NCBI GenBank assembly: GCA_903994635.1
Contig: CAJEXQ010000003.1
Location: 1-64,000, forward strand
Reading direction: 5' to 3'
Source: an uncultured Chlorobiaceae bacterium
Lineage (GTDB): Bacteria > Bacteroidota > Chlorobiia > Chlorobiales > Chlorobiaceae
Length of the DNA: 64,000 bases
How positions within the stretch are numbered: position 1 is the stretch's first letter; the number at the start of each line of letters is the position of its first letter. The notes under the pieces are model-generated. The model saw only the letters and a list, made by a program, of their open reading frames with translations, was not told where the DNA came from and did no database searches. The position numbers and the translations under genes were made by a program. Positions 17,583-26,440 of the stretch are shown here, in pieces.

Positions 17583-18482
17583 ATGCGCCGATTTCCCAAA
17601 ACATTCAGCCACTTGGTTTTTCTCTTATTCCTTGCTTTGACCGCTTGTCAGAAGAGCGACAAGTCAGACGGTTACGGCAACTTTGAAGCAACCGAGATCA
17701 TTGTACCCTCCGAAGCAACCGGGAAGCTGGAGCTGCTTGACGTTGAAGAGGGGAGGCGAATGGCGGCAGGCAGTGTGGTTGCCGTTGTTGATACCACCCA
17801 ATTGCATTTCAGTCGCTCGCAGCTTCAGTCTGAGCGTGAGTCGCTTATGGCAAGGCGGCCGAGCCTTGGTGCCCGGATCGGGGTGCTGCTTGAAGAGCGG
17901 CGAAACATCAAGCGCGACCTGGAGCGCTATCGGAGGCTGGTGAAGGAGGGTGCGGTTCCCTCAAAACAGCTTGAGGATATTGAGAACCGACTCAGCGTTA
18001 TCGACAAGCAGATTGGCTCTCTCGAAACCGAAAATCCCGGTATTGCGGGGGAGATCAGCGCCAAAGAGGCCCGCATGGCGCAGCTCAACGATCAGATCAA
18101 AAAGAGCGTTGTTCGCAATCCGGTTGATGGCGTTGTCTTGACCAGGTATGCCGAGAGGGGTGAGCTGACCTCCTACGGCAAACCGCTCTACAAGATTGCC
18201 GATCTTCAGACCATGTTTTTGAGAGTCTACCTCAGTGGTGCGCAGGTGCCGCAGGTGAGGATTGGCGAGGAGGTTGAGGTGCTGATAGATGGCAGCAAAA
18301 GCCGGAAAGGCAGAATCACCTGGATCTCCGCAAAGGCTGAGTTTACCCCAAAGATTATCCAGACGAGGGAAGATCGGGTGAGCATGGTCTACGCTGTGAA
18401 AGTGCAGGTCAACAATCAGGATGGTCACCTTAAAATCGGGATGCCCGGAGAGATGAGGCTGCCCGCAAAACCTGGCTCATGA
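17583..18482 (+). CDS. HlyD/YbhG-like periplasmic adaptor lipoprotein
   Basis: A 299-residue membrane fusion protein of an ABC exporter. The start at 17583 gives a clean lipoprotein signal ending LALTAC, with the lipidated Cys at 22. A biotinyl-lipoyl-like half (EATEIIVPSEATGKLELLDV), a long alpha-helical hairpin (about 70-165) and a second half (KKSVVRNPVDGVVLTRYAERGE) follow. It would bridge the inner-membrane ABC-2 exporter to an outer-membrane channel. ATGA overlap with the ATPase gene shows one transcript. Confidence 0.88.
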   Translation: MRRFPKTFSHLVFLLFLALTACQKSDKSDGYGNFEATEIIVPSEATGKLELLDVEEGRRMAAGSVVAVVDTTQLHFSRSQLQSERESLMARRPSLGARIGVLLEERRNIKRDLERYRRLVKEGAVPSKQLEDIENRLSVIDKQIGSLETENPGIAGEISAKEARMAQLNDQIKKSVVRNPVDGVVLTRYAERGELTSYGKPLYKIADLQTMFLRVYLSGAQVPQVRIGEEVEVLIDGSKSRKGRITWISAKAEFTPKIIQTREDRVSMVYAVKVQVNNQDGHLKIGMPGEMRLPAKPGS

Positions 18483-19411
18483 AGGAGGCGGTGCTGATCG
18501 CCGGTGTTGGCAAGCGCTTTGGAGCAGTCCAGGCGCTGCGGGAGGTGACCCTTTCAGTTGGCGAAGGGGAGCTGTTTGGCTTTATCGGCGCTGACGGGGC
18601 GGGGAAGACTTCTCTTTTCCGGATTCTTGCTACACTGCTGCTTCCCGATGAGGGTAGTGCGGAGGTGCTCGGAGTTGACGTGGTGCGCTCCTACCGCGAT
18701 ATTCGCAAGCGCATAGGCTACATGCCGGGCAAATTTTCCCTCTATCCCGATCTGAGCGTCGAAGAGAATCTCCTTTTTTTTGCCTCGGTTTTTGGCACGA
18801 CGGTTGAAAAAAATTATGAGCTGATTCGCGATATTTACAGCCAGCTTGAGCCCTTCAAAACGAGACGGGCAGGCAAGCTGTCGGGCGGGATGAAGCAGAA
18901 GCTCGCCCTCTCCTGTGCGCTGGTGCATCGGCCCGAAGTGCTTTTTCTCGACGAACCGACAACCGGTGTCGATGCCGTATCACGCAAGGAGTTCTGGCAG
19001 ATGCTTGGTCGCCTGAGGGAGCAGGGGATGACCATTCTCGTCTCAACCCCCTACATGGATGAAGCGGTGCTCTGCGACCGGATAGCCTTCATGCAGGAGG
19101 GGAGAGTCCTTGTGCTTGATACACCGACGGGCATTACAACCCTTTTCCGCAAACCGCTTTTTGTCATTCGTGCCCGGGAAACCTGGCGGCTGCTCTGCGC
19201 CTTGCGAGCCTCTCCTGATGCTGCTTCCGTCTATGCTTTCGGCAGCGCCCTGCACTATACCGACAACCGCCCATCCGTCAGGGCCGATGAGCTGCTTGCG
19301 GCTCTTCAGGCTGAAGGGTTTACAGAGGTCTCGGTGTCGGTGATTCAACCGGGGATTGAAGATACCTTTATCGCGCTCATGGAAGAGAAACAGGGGAGCG
19401 ACTATGAGTGA
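18479..19411 (+). CDS. ABC transporter ATPase 1 (YbhF N-half type)
   Basis: A 310-residue ATP-binding subunit. Walker A GADGAGKTS is at 37-45, the signature LSGGMKQKLAL is intact, and Walker B VLFLDEPTTGVD follows. It would energise an ABC-2 exporter of the YbhGFSR class, in which two ATPase halves work together. In Escherichia coli YbhF both halves are fused; here they are separate genes overlapping by 8 bp. Length includes a C-terminal extension of about 90 residues usual for this group. Confidence 0.9.
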   Translation: MKEAVLIAGVGKRFGAVQALREVTLSVGEGELFGFIGADGAGKTSLFRILATLLLPDEGSAEVLGVDVVRSYRDIRKRIGYMPGKFSLYPDLSVEENLLFFASVFGTTVEKNYELIRDIYSQLEPFKTRRAGKLSGGMKQKLALSCALVHRPEVLFLDEPTTGVDAVSRKEFWQMLGRLREQGMTILVSTPYMDEAVLCDRIAFMQEGRVLVLDTPTGITTLFRKPLFVIRARETWRLLCALRASPDAASVYAFGSALHYTDNRPSVRADELLAALQAEGFTEVSVSVIQPGIEDTFIALMEEKQGSDYE

Positions 19412-20142
19412 GCCAGTGATTCATACCGATAAGCTGACCAAGCAGTTTGGCGATTTCGTGGCGGTCGACAGCCTTTCACTCACGATCTCCAGCGGAGAGA
19501 TTTTCGGCTTTCTCGGAGCAAACGGGGCTGGCAAAACCACCGCCATCAGGATGCTGACCGGCCTTCTTGCCCCCACATCCGGCAAGGCCACGGTTGCAGG
19601 ATTCGACCTCTACACCGGTGCAGAGGGAGTGAAACGGAATATCGGCTACATGAGCCAGCGCTTTTCCCTCTACGACGACCTTGACGGTGCGAGAGAACAT
19701 CCGTTTCTTTGCAGGCATCTATGGCCTCACCAATCAGGCCATCAAGGAGAAGGGTAGCCAACTGCTTGAAACGCTCAAACTGGTGTCGGTTGCTGATGCA
19801 CGGCTTGCCTCACTTCCCCTCGGCTGGAAACAGAAGCTCGCCTTTTCCGTTGCCATCTTGCACGAGCCAAAAATTGTCTTTCTTGACGAGCCGACTGGTG
19901 GAGTCGATCCGGTGACCAGGCGGCGCTTCTGGGACATGATCTACGAAGCTTCAGAACGGGGATTGACCATTTTTGTCACCACCCACTACATGGATGAGGC
20001 CGAATATTGCGATCGTCTCTGCATCATGGTGGACGGCAAAGTGGCAACGCTTGACCGGCCTGATGCGATGAAGCTCACTTTCGGGGTGGAGAGTATGAAC
20101 GAGGTGTTTATTCAGCTTGCAAGGCCGAATAGAAAGGAGTGA
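19404..20142 (+). pseudogene. ABC transporter ATPase 2, interrupted by a +1 frameshift
   Basis: The second ATPase of the exporter. The first piece (from ATG 19404) has Walker A GANGAGKTT and runs correctly to FSLYDDL. At 19681-19682 an extra T (CCTTGACGG where CCTGACGG would read through) shifts the frame, and translation ends at 19757. The rest continues in the next frame as TVRENIRFF..., with the LPLGWKQKL signature variant, Walker B IVFLDEPTGGVDP and TTHYMDEAE, up to 20142. Removing one T restores a normal protein of about 245 residues. Either the gene is dead, it uses programmed slippage, or the base is a sequencing error. Permease genes follow only after an insert of about 1.8 kb. Confidence 0.85.
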
Positions 20143-20410
20143 AGGGAATGCACTGTTGAAGTTTTTTTCTGGCGACCTGGCTGGTTGGCTAAGCGGCGGT
20201 CATGGTTACGATAGCGGTAAACAGGTGGTGGAAGGTCGCTGTTTAAGGAGATATACACTGCGATACAGTTATCGGAGGCACATTCCTTTCACTCGATAAC
20301 GCAATGTTCTGAAATATTTTGCTGGGCTTTTTGGCATCAGTATTATTGTTATTATCGTATGTCAGGGTTATCTTTACTGAAAATCTTTTCATTGTACCTC
20401 ATCTGCTGTT

Positions 20411-20911
20411 ATGAAAAAAGATTTCTTCATCAGTTATACCGGTATTGATCAGCGATGGGCAGAATGGATAGCTTGGCAACTTGAGTCCTCCGGCTATACT
20501 ACTGTTCTGCAGGCTTGGGATTTTCATGCAGGAGGGAACTTTGTACTCCAAATGCAAGAGGCGCTTGTAACTTCAGAGCGAACGATTGCTCTGCTATCTC
20601 CGGGTTATCTTGAAAAAGCGTATACAAAACCGGAATGGGCTGCGGTTTTTGCTGAGGATCCAACAGGAGAAAAAGGGCTGCTAATCCCTGTTCGAATTAA
20701 AGAGTGTGAATTGCAAGGACTGCACAAGGCTATAGTCTACATCGATTTGGTCAATCTGCCAAACGACAGGGCAAAAACAGCTCTGCTTCAGCGAATAGAA
20801 CAAACCACAAAACATACTCGTCTTAAACCGGAAAAAGAGCCCGACTTTCCCGCTTCGGCTTTGCATTCCGTGAAGAACGAACCCCGTTTTCCTGGCACAC
20901 TGCCCTTCTGA
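20411..20911 (+). CDS. TIR domain protein, possibly truncated
   Basis: A 166-residue protein. Residues 1-135 form a bacterial TIR domain: DFFISYTGIDQRWAEWIAWQLE, LLSPGYLEKAYTKPEWAAVF and LLIPVRIKECE. Glu75 in the PEW motif sits where TIR NADases have the catalytic glutamate. The C-terminal tail ends in PRFPGTLPF. That resembles the linker which, in TIR-NB-ARC/STAND proteins, precedes the NTPase domain, so this may be the N-terminal stump of a larger defence protein. It lies with a TacAT pair inside an exporter operon. The gene has no Shine-Dalgarno sequence. Confidence 0.75.
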   Translation: MKKDFFISYTGIDQRWAEWIAWQLESSGYTTVLQAWDFHAGGNFVLQMQEALVTSERTIALLSPGYLEKAYTKPEWAAVFAEDPTGEKGLLIPVRIKECELQGLHKAIVYIDLVNLPNDRAKTALLQRIEQTTKHTRLKPEKEPDFPASALHSVKNEPRFPGTLPF

Positions 20912-21117
20912 AGTGAGCCGGTATCATCACCGAGCTTCAGAACGGAAGTTTCAGAGCAAATAACCGGCACCTATTAGCAATAGAGCAACAATGTTTGCGT
21001 TTAATCTCAGCGATTCAATATAACCCCTGATTGAAAACCCTACACGCTTTTTGTCATGACAATGTCTGGCATTTCTCTTATATTTATTTGTCAATATAGA
21101 CAAGACATATTTTTTTT

Positions 21118-21402
21118 ATGATGCCACCACAAACCGCCAGAACCGAAAAACTTGACCTTCGCCTGTCTCGGCAGGCCAAGCAGGTGTTGCGTAGCGCAGC
21201 AATTGCCACACATCGATCCGTCAGTGAATTTGTGCTTGAGAGTGCTCTGTCACGTGCAGAAGAGACACTGGCTGATCGACGTTCGTTTAGCCTTGATGAC
21301 AAACAATGGACGGTATTTATGGAAGCGCTTGATGCATCGCCACGTGAGTTGCCAAGGCTTAAAAAGCTTTTTCAGGAACAAAGTATTTTCGAGAACGAGT
21401 AA
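21118..21402 (+). CDS. TacA-like antitoxin (DUF1778)
   Basis: A 94-residue ribbon-helix-helix protein. KLDLRLSRQAKQVLRSAA and HRSVSEFVLESALSRAEETL are typical DUF1778 stretches, followed by a C-terminal toxin-binding tail. It would neutralise the acetyltransferase encoded 6 bp downstream and repress their promoter. Confidence 0.85.
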   Translation: MMPPQTARTEKLDLRLSRQAKQVLRSAAIATHRSVSEFVLESALSRAEETLADRRSFSLDDKQWTVFMEALDASPRELPRLKKLFQEQSIFENE

Positions 21403-21408
21403 CACGCC

Positions 21409-21912
21409 ATGTCAACACGCTTCTCGATTGAAAAGCTGCGCAGTGATCATGCCATAGATGATTTTGATTGCGGTAGCAAGGAACTTAACAGATTTCTTGT
21501 TCGCCATGCCCTTGCCAATCAACAGGCTTGTTCATCGCAAACCTATGTCGGGTTGGCAGATCTGTCGGTTGTTGGTTTCTATACCCTTGCTGTTGGCCAG
21601 GTAAATTATGAGGATTCCCCGCAACGCCTGACCAAGGGACTTGCGTGGCATCCAGTTCCGATCATGTTGTTGGCTCGTCTTGCTGTGAGCAACAACTGGC
21701 AAAAGCGTGGGATTGGCTCTGGTCTTTTGAAAGACGCAATGCGGAGAACCTTGCAAGCCGCTGATATTGCAGGTATCCGAGCCTTCGCCGTCCATGCCAA
21801 AGACGATGCTGCTCAGCAATTTTATGCCCATTTTGATTTTATTCCCTCACCGGTTGATCCTTATCACTTGTTCCTTTTACTGAAAGATATTCGTCGGATC
21901 ATCGAAGTGTAG
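21409..21912 (+). CDS. TacT-like GNAT toxin
   Basis: A 167-residue GNAT acetyltransferase of the type II toxin class that acetylates aminoacyl-tRNA and stops translation. FDCGSKELNRFL is the family N-terminal signature, QKRGIGSGLL (98-107) binds acetyl-CoA, and Tyr139 in QQFYAHFDF is the expected catalytic tyrosine. The toxin thus looks intact. The next gene, an exporter permease, begins only 12 bp later. Confidence 0.87.
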   Translation: MSTRFSIEKLRSDHAIDDFDCGSKELNRFLVRHALANQQACSSQTYVGLADLSVVGFYTLAVGQVNYEDSPQRLTKGLAWHPVPIMLLARLAVSNNWQKRGIGSGLLKDAMRRTLQAADIAGIRAFAVHAKDDAAQQFYAHFDFIPSPVDPYHLFLLLKDIRRIIEV

Positions 21913-21924
21913 CCAATAAACGGA

Positions 21925-23022
21925 ATGCACAGTTTCAGAGGCTTCCTGCTCAAGGAGTTTTATCACATTTTCCGTGACCGGAGAACAGCGGCCATTCTTT
22001 TCGGTATGCCGCTTATCCAGTTGCTCCTCTTTGGTTTTGCCATTCGCAACGAGATTCAGGAGGTCAATCTCGGGATATACGACCAGTCGCATGATGCTGT
22101 TACCCGGGAGATTACCGACAAATTTGCCTCATCGGGCTACTTTGTGATGACGCAGGAGCTGCACTCCACGGCGGAGATTGAGCATGCTTTTGCGGAGGGG
22201 AGCATTGCCGAAGCGATTGTTTTCGAGCCTGATTTTGCTGCACGCATGATACGGGAGGGGAGGGCAAACGTTCAGTTGTTGACTGACGGCTCGAATCCCA
22301 ACATCTCGAAAATTATCACCGGCTATACCGCTTCGGTGTTGCAGGATTATCGGAACGCGGCATTCGGAGCGGCTGAGGTGGGTGTAGAGGCTGTGCCGCT
22401 CATGATGTTCAACCCTGAGCTGAAAAGTGTCAACCTCTTTGTGCCGGGTTTGATGGCGCTTATTCTCATGCTGGTCTCAGCGCTGATGACCTCCATCAGT
22501 ATTACACGGGAGAAAGAGAGCGGTACCATGGAGGTGCTGCTGGTGTCGTCGCTCAGGCCGTTTGAGATCATTGTCGGCAAGGTTGTACCTTACTTTTTAC
22601 TCTCCTTCGTCAATGTGGTGACGGTGGTGGCGCTTGCCTCCTTTGTCTTCGGGGTGCCCTGCAGGGGAAGTGTGACGCTGCTCATGTTTGAGTCGCTGCT
22701 TTTTATTGTGACGGCGCTCTCGCTTGGCATCTTTATCTCCACCATTACCAGCTCACAGCAGGTGGCCATGATGATTTCACTTGCCGGGCTCCTGCTGCCG
22801 ACGATTCTCCTTTCGGGCTTTATCTTTCCCGTGGCGAGCATGCCGCTGCCTCTGCGAATGATCAGCAACCTCATTCCGGCCAAATGGTACCTGATCATTG
22901 TCCGAGGGATCATGCTGAAGGGGACAAGCTTCGGTTATATCTGGAAAGAGACACTGGTGCTTGCCGTGATGGCGGCTGTGCTGATGGTGGCAAGTATTAA
23001 AAATTTCAAGACAAGGCTTTAA
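21925..23022 (+). CDS. ABC-2 type exporter permease (YbhS-like)
   Basis: A 365-residue membrane subunit. The cytoplasmic N-terminus reads LLKEFYHIFRDRRTA. One membrane helix follows (about 25-42), then a periplasmic domain (about 45-170) and five hydrophobic helices from about 173 to the end, including the TREKESGTMEVLLVSSLRP coupling segment. It pairs with the next gene to form the translocation channel of the YbhGFSR-like exporter, whose adaptor and ATPase genes end at 20142. The gap between them is filled by the TIR and TacAT genes. Confidence 0.9.
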   Translation: MHSFRGFLLKEFYHIFRDRRTAAILFGMPLIQLLLFGFAIRNEIQEVNLGIYDQSHDAVTREITDKFASSGYFVMTQELHSTAEIEHAFAEGSIAEAIVFEPDFAARMIREGRANVQLLTDGSNPNISKIITGYTASVLQDYRNAAFGAAEVGVEAVPLMMFNPELKSVNLFVPGLMALILMLVSALMTSISITREKESGTMEVLLVSSLRPFEIIVGKVVPYFLLSFVNVVTVVALASFVFGVPCRGSVTLLMFESLLFIVTALSLGIFISTITSSQQVAMMISLAGLLLPTILLSGFIFPVASMPLPLRMISNLIPAKWYLIIVRGIMLKGTSFGYIWKETLVLAVMAAVLMVASIKNFKTRL

Positions 23023-23047
23023 GAGCAGTAAACAGGGGAGCAGGCTG

Positions 23048-24169
23048 ATGCGTACGATATGGTTTCTGGTGCAGAAAGAGTTCCTGCAGATATTCCGCAA
23101 CAGGGGTATGCTGCCGATCATCATCATCATGCCCTTTATTCAACTGGTGATCCTCTCCAATGCAGCCACCTTCGACGTTAAACAGGTGCCGATGCATCTG
23201 CAAGACAGGGATCGCTCGGCACTTTCCGAAAAGCTGGTGGAGCGATTCACCGCTGCCGACTATTTTCGCTTGACAGGCAACTCCTTTTCTGATCGGGAGA
23301 GCATCGCAGAGTTGCTTGGCAGGAAGGCCGACTTTGTGCTTGTTATTCCTCAGGATTTTGAGCGCGACCTCACCACATCCGGCCATACCAAAGTGCAACT
23401 GATGATCAATGCTGAAGACGGCTTTTCAGCGGGCGTTATTCAGGCTTATGCCAGTGAGATTATCGGGACCTTCAATCGCGAGGAGCTCAAGAAATCAGGA
23501 GTTAACGCCACAGTTCAGGCACCGCCGGAAATTGGCATCATCTCTTCAGGGTGGTACAATCCCGAACTGGAGTACACCCACTATATGGTACCGGGCATCC
23601 TCGTCATTCTCGTTACCCTTATAGGCCTCTTTCTCTCCGGCATGAACGTGGTGCGTGAGCGGGAGATCGGTACCATCGACCAGATCAACGTCACCCCGAT
23701 CAAGCGCTACCAGTTCATCACCGGCAAGCTTGTTCCCTTCTGGATTATTGGCCTTGCCGAAATGAGCATTGGTCTCTTGATTGCCCGACTCATCTTTAAC
23801 GTTCCGATGCTCGGCGGTTACTGGTTGATCTATCTCGTTTCAGCAATCTTCATGTTTGTTGTGCTCGGCATGGGTCTTTTCATCTCTACCATCACGGAAA
23901 CCCAGCAGCAGGCGATGTTTGTGGCATGGTTCTTCATGGTCATCTTCACTCTGATGAGCGGTCTCTTCACCGCCATCGAAAGCATGCCTCACTGGGCACA
24001 AACCATGACACTGTTCAACCCCGTCCGACACTTCGTCGACATCATGCGCCGCGTCATGCTGAAAGGGTCAGGATTGATGGAGATCCGGGCGCAGTTGCTT
24101 TGGCTGATCGGCTATGCCGTGGTGATGGTGACGCTGGCGGTGAACCGGTATCGGAAGGTGGCAGTGTGA
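23048..24169 (+). CDS. ABC-2 type exporter permease (YbhR-like)
   Basis: A 373-residue partner permease with the same layout: an N-terminal helix, a periplasmic domain with a QVPMHLQDRDRS-type segment, then five helices with REREIGTIDQINVTPIKRYQF as coupling segment. GGGGAG lies about 7 bases before the ATG. Substrates of this exporter class vary widely (drugs, cations, lipids), and none can be assigned here. Confidence 0.9.
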   Translation: MRTIWFLVQKEFLQIFRNRGMLPIIIIMPFIQLVILSNAATFDVKQVPMHLQDRDRSALSEKLVERFTAADYFRLTGNSFSDRESIAELLGRKADFVLVIPQDFERDLTTSGHTKVQLMINAEDGFSAGVIQAYASEIIGTFNREELKKSGVNATVQAPPEIGIISSGWYNPELEYTHYMVPGILVILVTLIGLFLSGMNVVREREIGTIDQINVTPIKRYQFITGKLVPFWIIGLAEMSIGLLIARLIFNVPMLGGYWLIYLVSAIFMFVVLGMGLFISTITETQQQAMFVAWFFMVIFTLMSGLFTAIESMPHWAQTMTLFNPVRHFVDIMRRVMLKGSGLMEIRAQLLWLIGYAVVMVTLAVNRYRKVAV

Positions 24170-24256
24170 GCGGTGGTTGTAGCCAATTGCATAGATATTG
24201 TCTGATCGTTCTCTGTACTGAAGTTATGGAGAACAGGGGAAACGTCGATTCCTGAT

Positions 24257-24673
24257 TTACGACGCATCGATTTGACGAAGAATTTCGAGCAACGAACCAG
24301 ACGTTGACAGCTTCTCCTCTTCAGTGGTGGAATTGTAAAAAGCGATAATTGCTTTGCCGCCGATACCAATCGGGGGATACTTCTTTTCGGCAAGCATCGG
24401 CATCAGTGCAAGGAATTTAGCCACACTTACCCTGTCCATACTGTTGATTCTGCTGATGACATCATTGGCAATACCGGCAGAGGCAGTCTCGTCCAGACCG
24501 GCAACGTAAGCGGCGCTCTGCACGGCACCGTACTGGAAACCAAGCACAGCAAAAACGATATCCCTGTTCGTGCTGCTTTCGAGTCCCGCCGGGCATTGCC
24601 CGATTGCTTCAGCAAGGAACTGCAGTGCCATTTTCGTTACTGCCTCGATGTTTTCTTTATGATTGTTATGCAT
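24257..24673 (-). CDS. Hypothetical protein, 138 residues
   Basis: I do not recognise the family. The protein looks soluble and mostly helical, with two blocks: a helical N-terminal part (about 1-70) and a segment around RVSVAKFLALMPMLAEKK followed by a Gly-rich turn and another helix. No signal peptide is present. It is a lone minus-strand gene between the exporter and rmuC. Codon use looks ordinary, which supports it being real. Confidence 0.55.
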   Translation of the reverse strand: MHNNHKENIEAVTKMALQFLAEAIGQCPAGLESSTNRDIVFAVLGFQYGAVQSAAYVAGLDETASAGIANDVISRINSMDRVSVAKFLALMPMLAEKKYPPIGIGGKAIIAFYNSTTEEEKLSTSGSLLEILRQIDAS

Positions 24674-24807
24674 AAATATTTATTCTGTAAACGGGAAGAT
24701 GTTGTGAAGAAAATAGCATTCCAATCCGGATTACAGCAGACATTATCAAGGTATCAGCTTTGAGCAAAACAGGGATCCTCCCTTATTACCATTAAACGGT
24801 ATCAATC

Positions 24808-26112
24808 ATGATCGAAGCTCTCCTGTTTCCAATTCTTCTCTCTCTTTTTGCGTTGCTTGTTTTTGTAGCGTATCGCGTTGTGCGTGATGCTCCGCTAAAT
24901 GCAGAGCTTCATCGGCTCCGAGGTGTTGAAGAGGAGGCGCAATCTACGGCAATCCGGCTTGAATCGAAATCTCGGGAACTTGAAGAGCTGAAAATTCGTC
25001 AGGCCCGGCTTGAGGCGGATATCAGTTATGAACAGCGCAGTGCTGCCGAAAAAGCTGCTTTGATGCAGGAGTCGGAATCGCGATTGAAGAAAGAGTTTGA
25101 AAACCTTTCCAACAGGATTTTTGAGGAGCGGGGGAGGGCGTTTGGTCAGGAAAGCCGTGAACGGATGGACTCTCTTCTGCAACCTCTGCGCGAGCAGCTT
25201 GATGCTTACCGGAAGAGAATTGAGGAGGTTCATGATACCGATACGGTGCTTTCGGGCCAGCTTATTGAAGAGGTGCGTCAATTGCAAAAACTGAGCGGCA
25301 GAGTGAGCGAAGAGGCGAACACCCTGGCGCGAGCCATCAAGGGGGACTCAAAAAAGCAGGGCGATTGGGGTGAAATGATTATTGAGAGGATTTTTGAGGC
25401 TTCGGGGCTGGAGAAAGGGCGTGAATATATAGCCCAGGAGAGTTTTCGTGAGGCGGAGGGTTTATTGAAGCGTCCTGATTTTATGGTGTTGCTGCCGGGG
25501 AACAAAGCGGTCATTGTCGACTCCAAGGTCTCATTGACCGCTTATGAACGCTTCTGCAACCTTGATGAGGATGCTGAACGCCACATTGCCCTCAAGGAGC
25601 ATGTGCAGTCAGTGCGTCGCCATATCGCCGGATTGCAGGCAAAAGAGTACAATAGTGTCGAGGGCAATCGGACACTTGATTTTGTCATTCTCTGTATTCC
25701 TCTTGAATCTGCCTGGCAGGCTGTTATGAAGGCTGACCCCGATATCATGTACAATCTTGCCGGTAAAAATGTTGTCTTGTGCGGTCCGACAACATTGATG
25801 ATTACTCTCAAGCTCATAGCGCAAATATGGCGGCGTGAGAATGAGAACCGCAATGCTGAGCTTATTGCTGAAAAAGCCGGGAAAATTTACGATCAGGTTG
25901 TTCTAATTTTTGAAACCATGACCGAAGCTCAAAAAAAACTTTGTGGGGTAACAGAGTCATTTGACCTCGCTTTGAAACGGATTAAGGAGGGAAGGGGTAA
26001 CCTTGTTGGCAGGGTTGAGGAAATTCGCAAGCTTGGCGCCAAGGTAAGTCGTCAGATTCCGCCCGAAATTGTTGCTGAAGCGGCAGCAGGTGATGACAAT
26101 GGGGGATTATGA
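24808..26112 (+). CDS. rmuC: DNA recombination protein RmuC
   Basis: A 434-residue protein with an N-terminal membrane helix (1-22), a coiled-coil region (about 30-170) and the RmuC nuclease-like core. Core stretches are KGDSKKQGDWGEMIIERI, RPDFMVLLPGNKAVIVDSKVSL and FVILCIPLESAW. In Escherichia coli RmuC limits inversions at short inverted repeats. The length is normal. The gene is transcribed alone, and the region after it is degenerate. Confidence 0.92.
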   Translation: MIEALLFPILLSLFALLVFVAYRVVRDAPLNAELHRLRGVEEEAQSTAIRLESKSRELEELKIRQARLEADISYEQRSAAEKAALMQESESRLKKEFENLSNRIFEERGRAFGQESRERMDSLLQPLREQLDAYRKRIEEVHDTDTVLSGQLIEEVRQLQKLSGRVSEEANTLARAIKGDSKKQGDWGEMIIERIFEASGLEKGREYIAQESFREAEGLLKRPDFMVLLPGNKAVIVDSKVSLTAYERFCNLDEDAERHIALKEHVQSVRRHIAGLQAKEYNSVEGNRTLDFVILCIPLESAWQAVMKADPDIMYNLAGKNVVLCGPTTLMITLKLIAQIWRRENENRNAELIAEKAGKIYDQVVLIFETMTEAQKKLCGVTESFDLALKRIKEGRGNLVGRVEEIRKLGAKVSRQIPPEIVAEAAAGDDNGGL

Positions 26113-26133
26113 AGGCCCGGCCGCCGAGTCGTT

Positions 26134-26241
26134 TCGATACGGTCTTCGGCCTACTCTGCGATCGATGGGCTATATACCCTAAAACCATAGTAGGTTATCT
26201 CAATGATCCCGGTCGCCGAGTAGCGCAGAGCACGTATCGAG
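26134..26241. repeat. Inverted-repeat (REP-like) element
   Basis: The left arm 26134-26169 (TCGATACGGTCTTCGGCCTA...) and right arm 26207-26241 are inverted copies of one motif. Both read TCGATACG, then CT, CTACTC, GCGA and CG in the same order when the right arm is reverse-complemented. A 37-base spacer separates them. It sits right behind rmuC and in front of two gene relics, where it may have assisted the deletion. Confidence 0.6.
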
Positions 26242-26272
26242 GCGCGGGCTCTCTTGATGCTCAGCGCGAGGG

Positions 26273-26440
26273 GATCCTGATGAAATTGGTTTAGGGCTGT
26301 TGATAGAAATTTTTCAGGGAACAGTGCAGGCATCGGAGTGCATGTTTCGCAAGCAGGTGTGTCCCAATCGTTCGCAATGTGTACTTCGTCACGAAATCAA
26401 GCGTATGGAGCAGGTGGTCAGAAACGAATTTGAACGGGTG
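26273..26440 (+). pseudogene. Relic of an Rrf2-type regulator
   Basis: The frame from 26273 reads DPDEIGLGLLIEIFQG, then a segment with three spaced cysteines (ECMFRKQVCPNRSQC) and a helix VLRHEIKRMEQVV. This resembles the C-terminal half of Rrf2/NsrR/IscR-like regulators, which hold an Fe-S cluster through three cysteines. The DNA-binding half is absent, and a stop lies upstream in frame. The relic runs directly into hcp-derived sequence in another frame. Confidence 0.45.

Noticed and set aside
19800-19860. LPLGWKQKL as a damaged ABC signature
   Set aside because: Second ATPase halves of the YbhF type, as far as I recall, carry a similar LPLG-KQ variant, so it is not by itself a sign of decay.
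20240-20265. AAGGAGATATAC resembling a phage T7-type ribosome site
   Set aside because: No start codon or gene follows at a suitable distance, so the match is coincidental.
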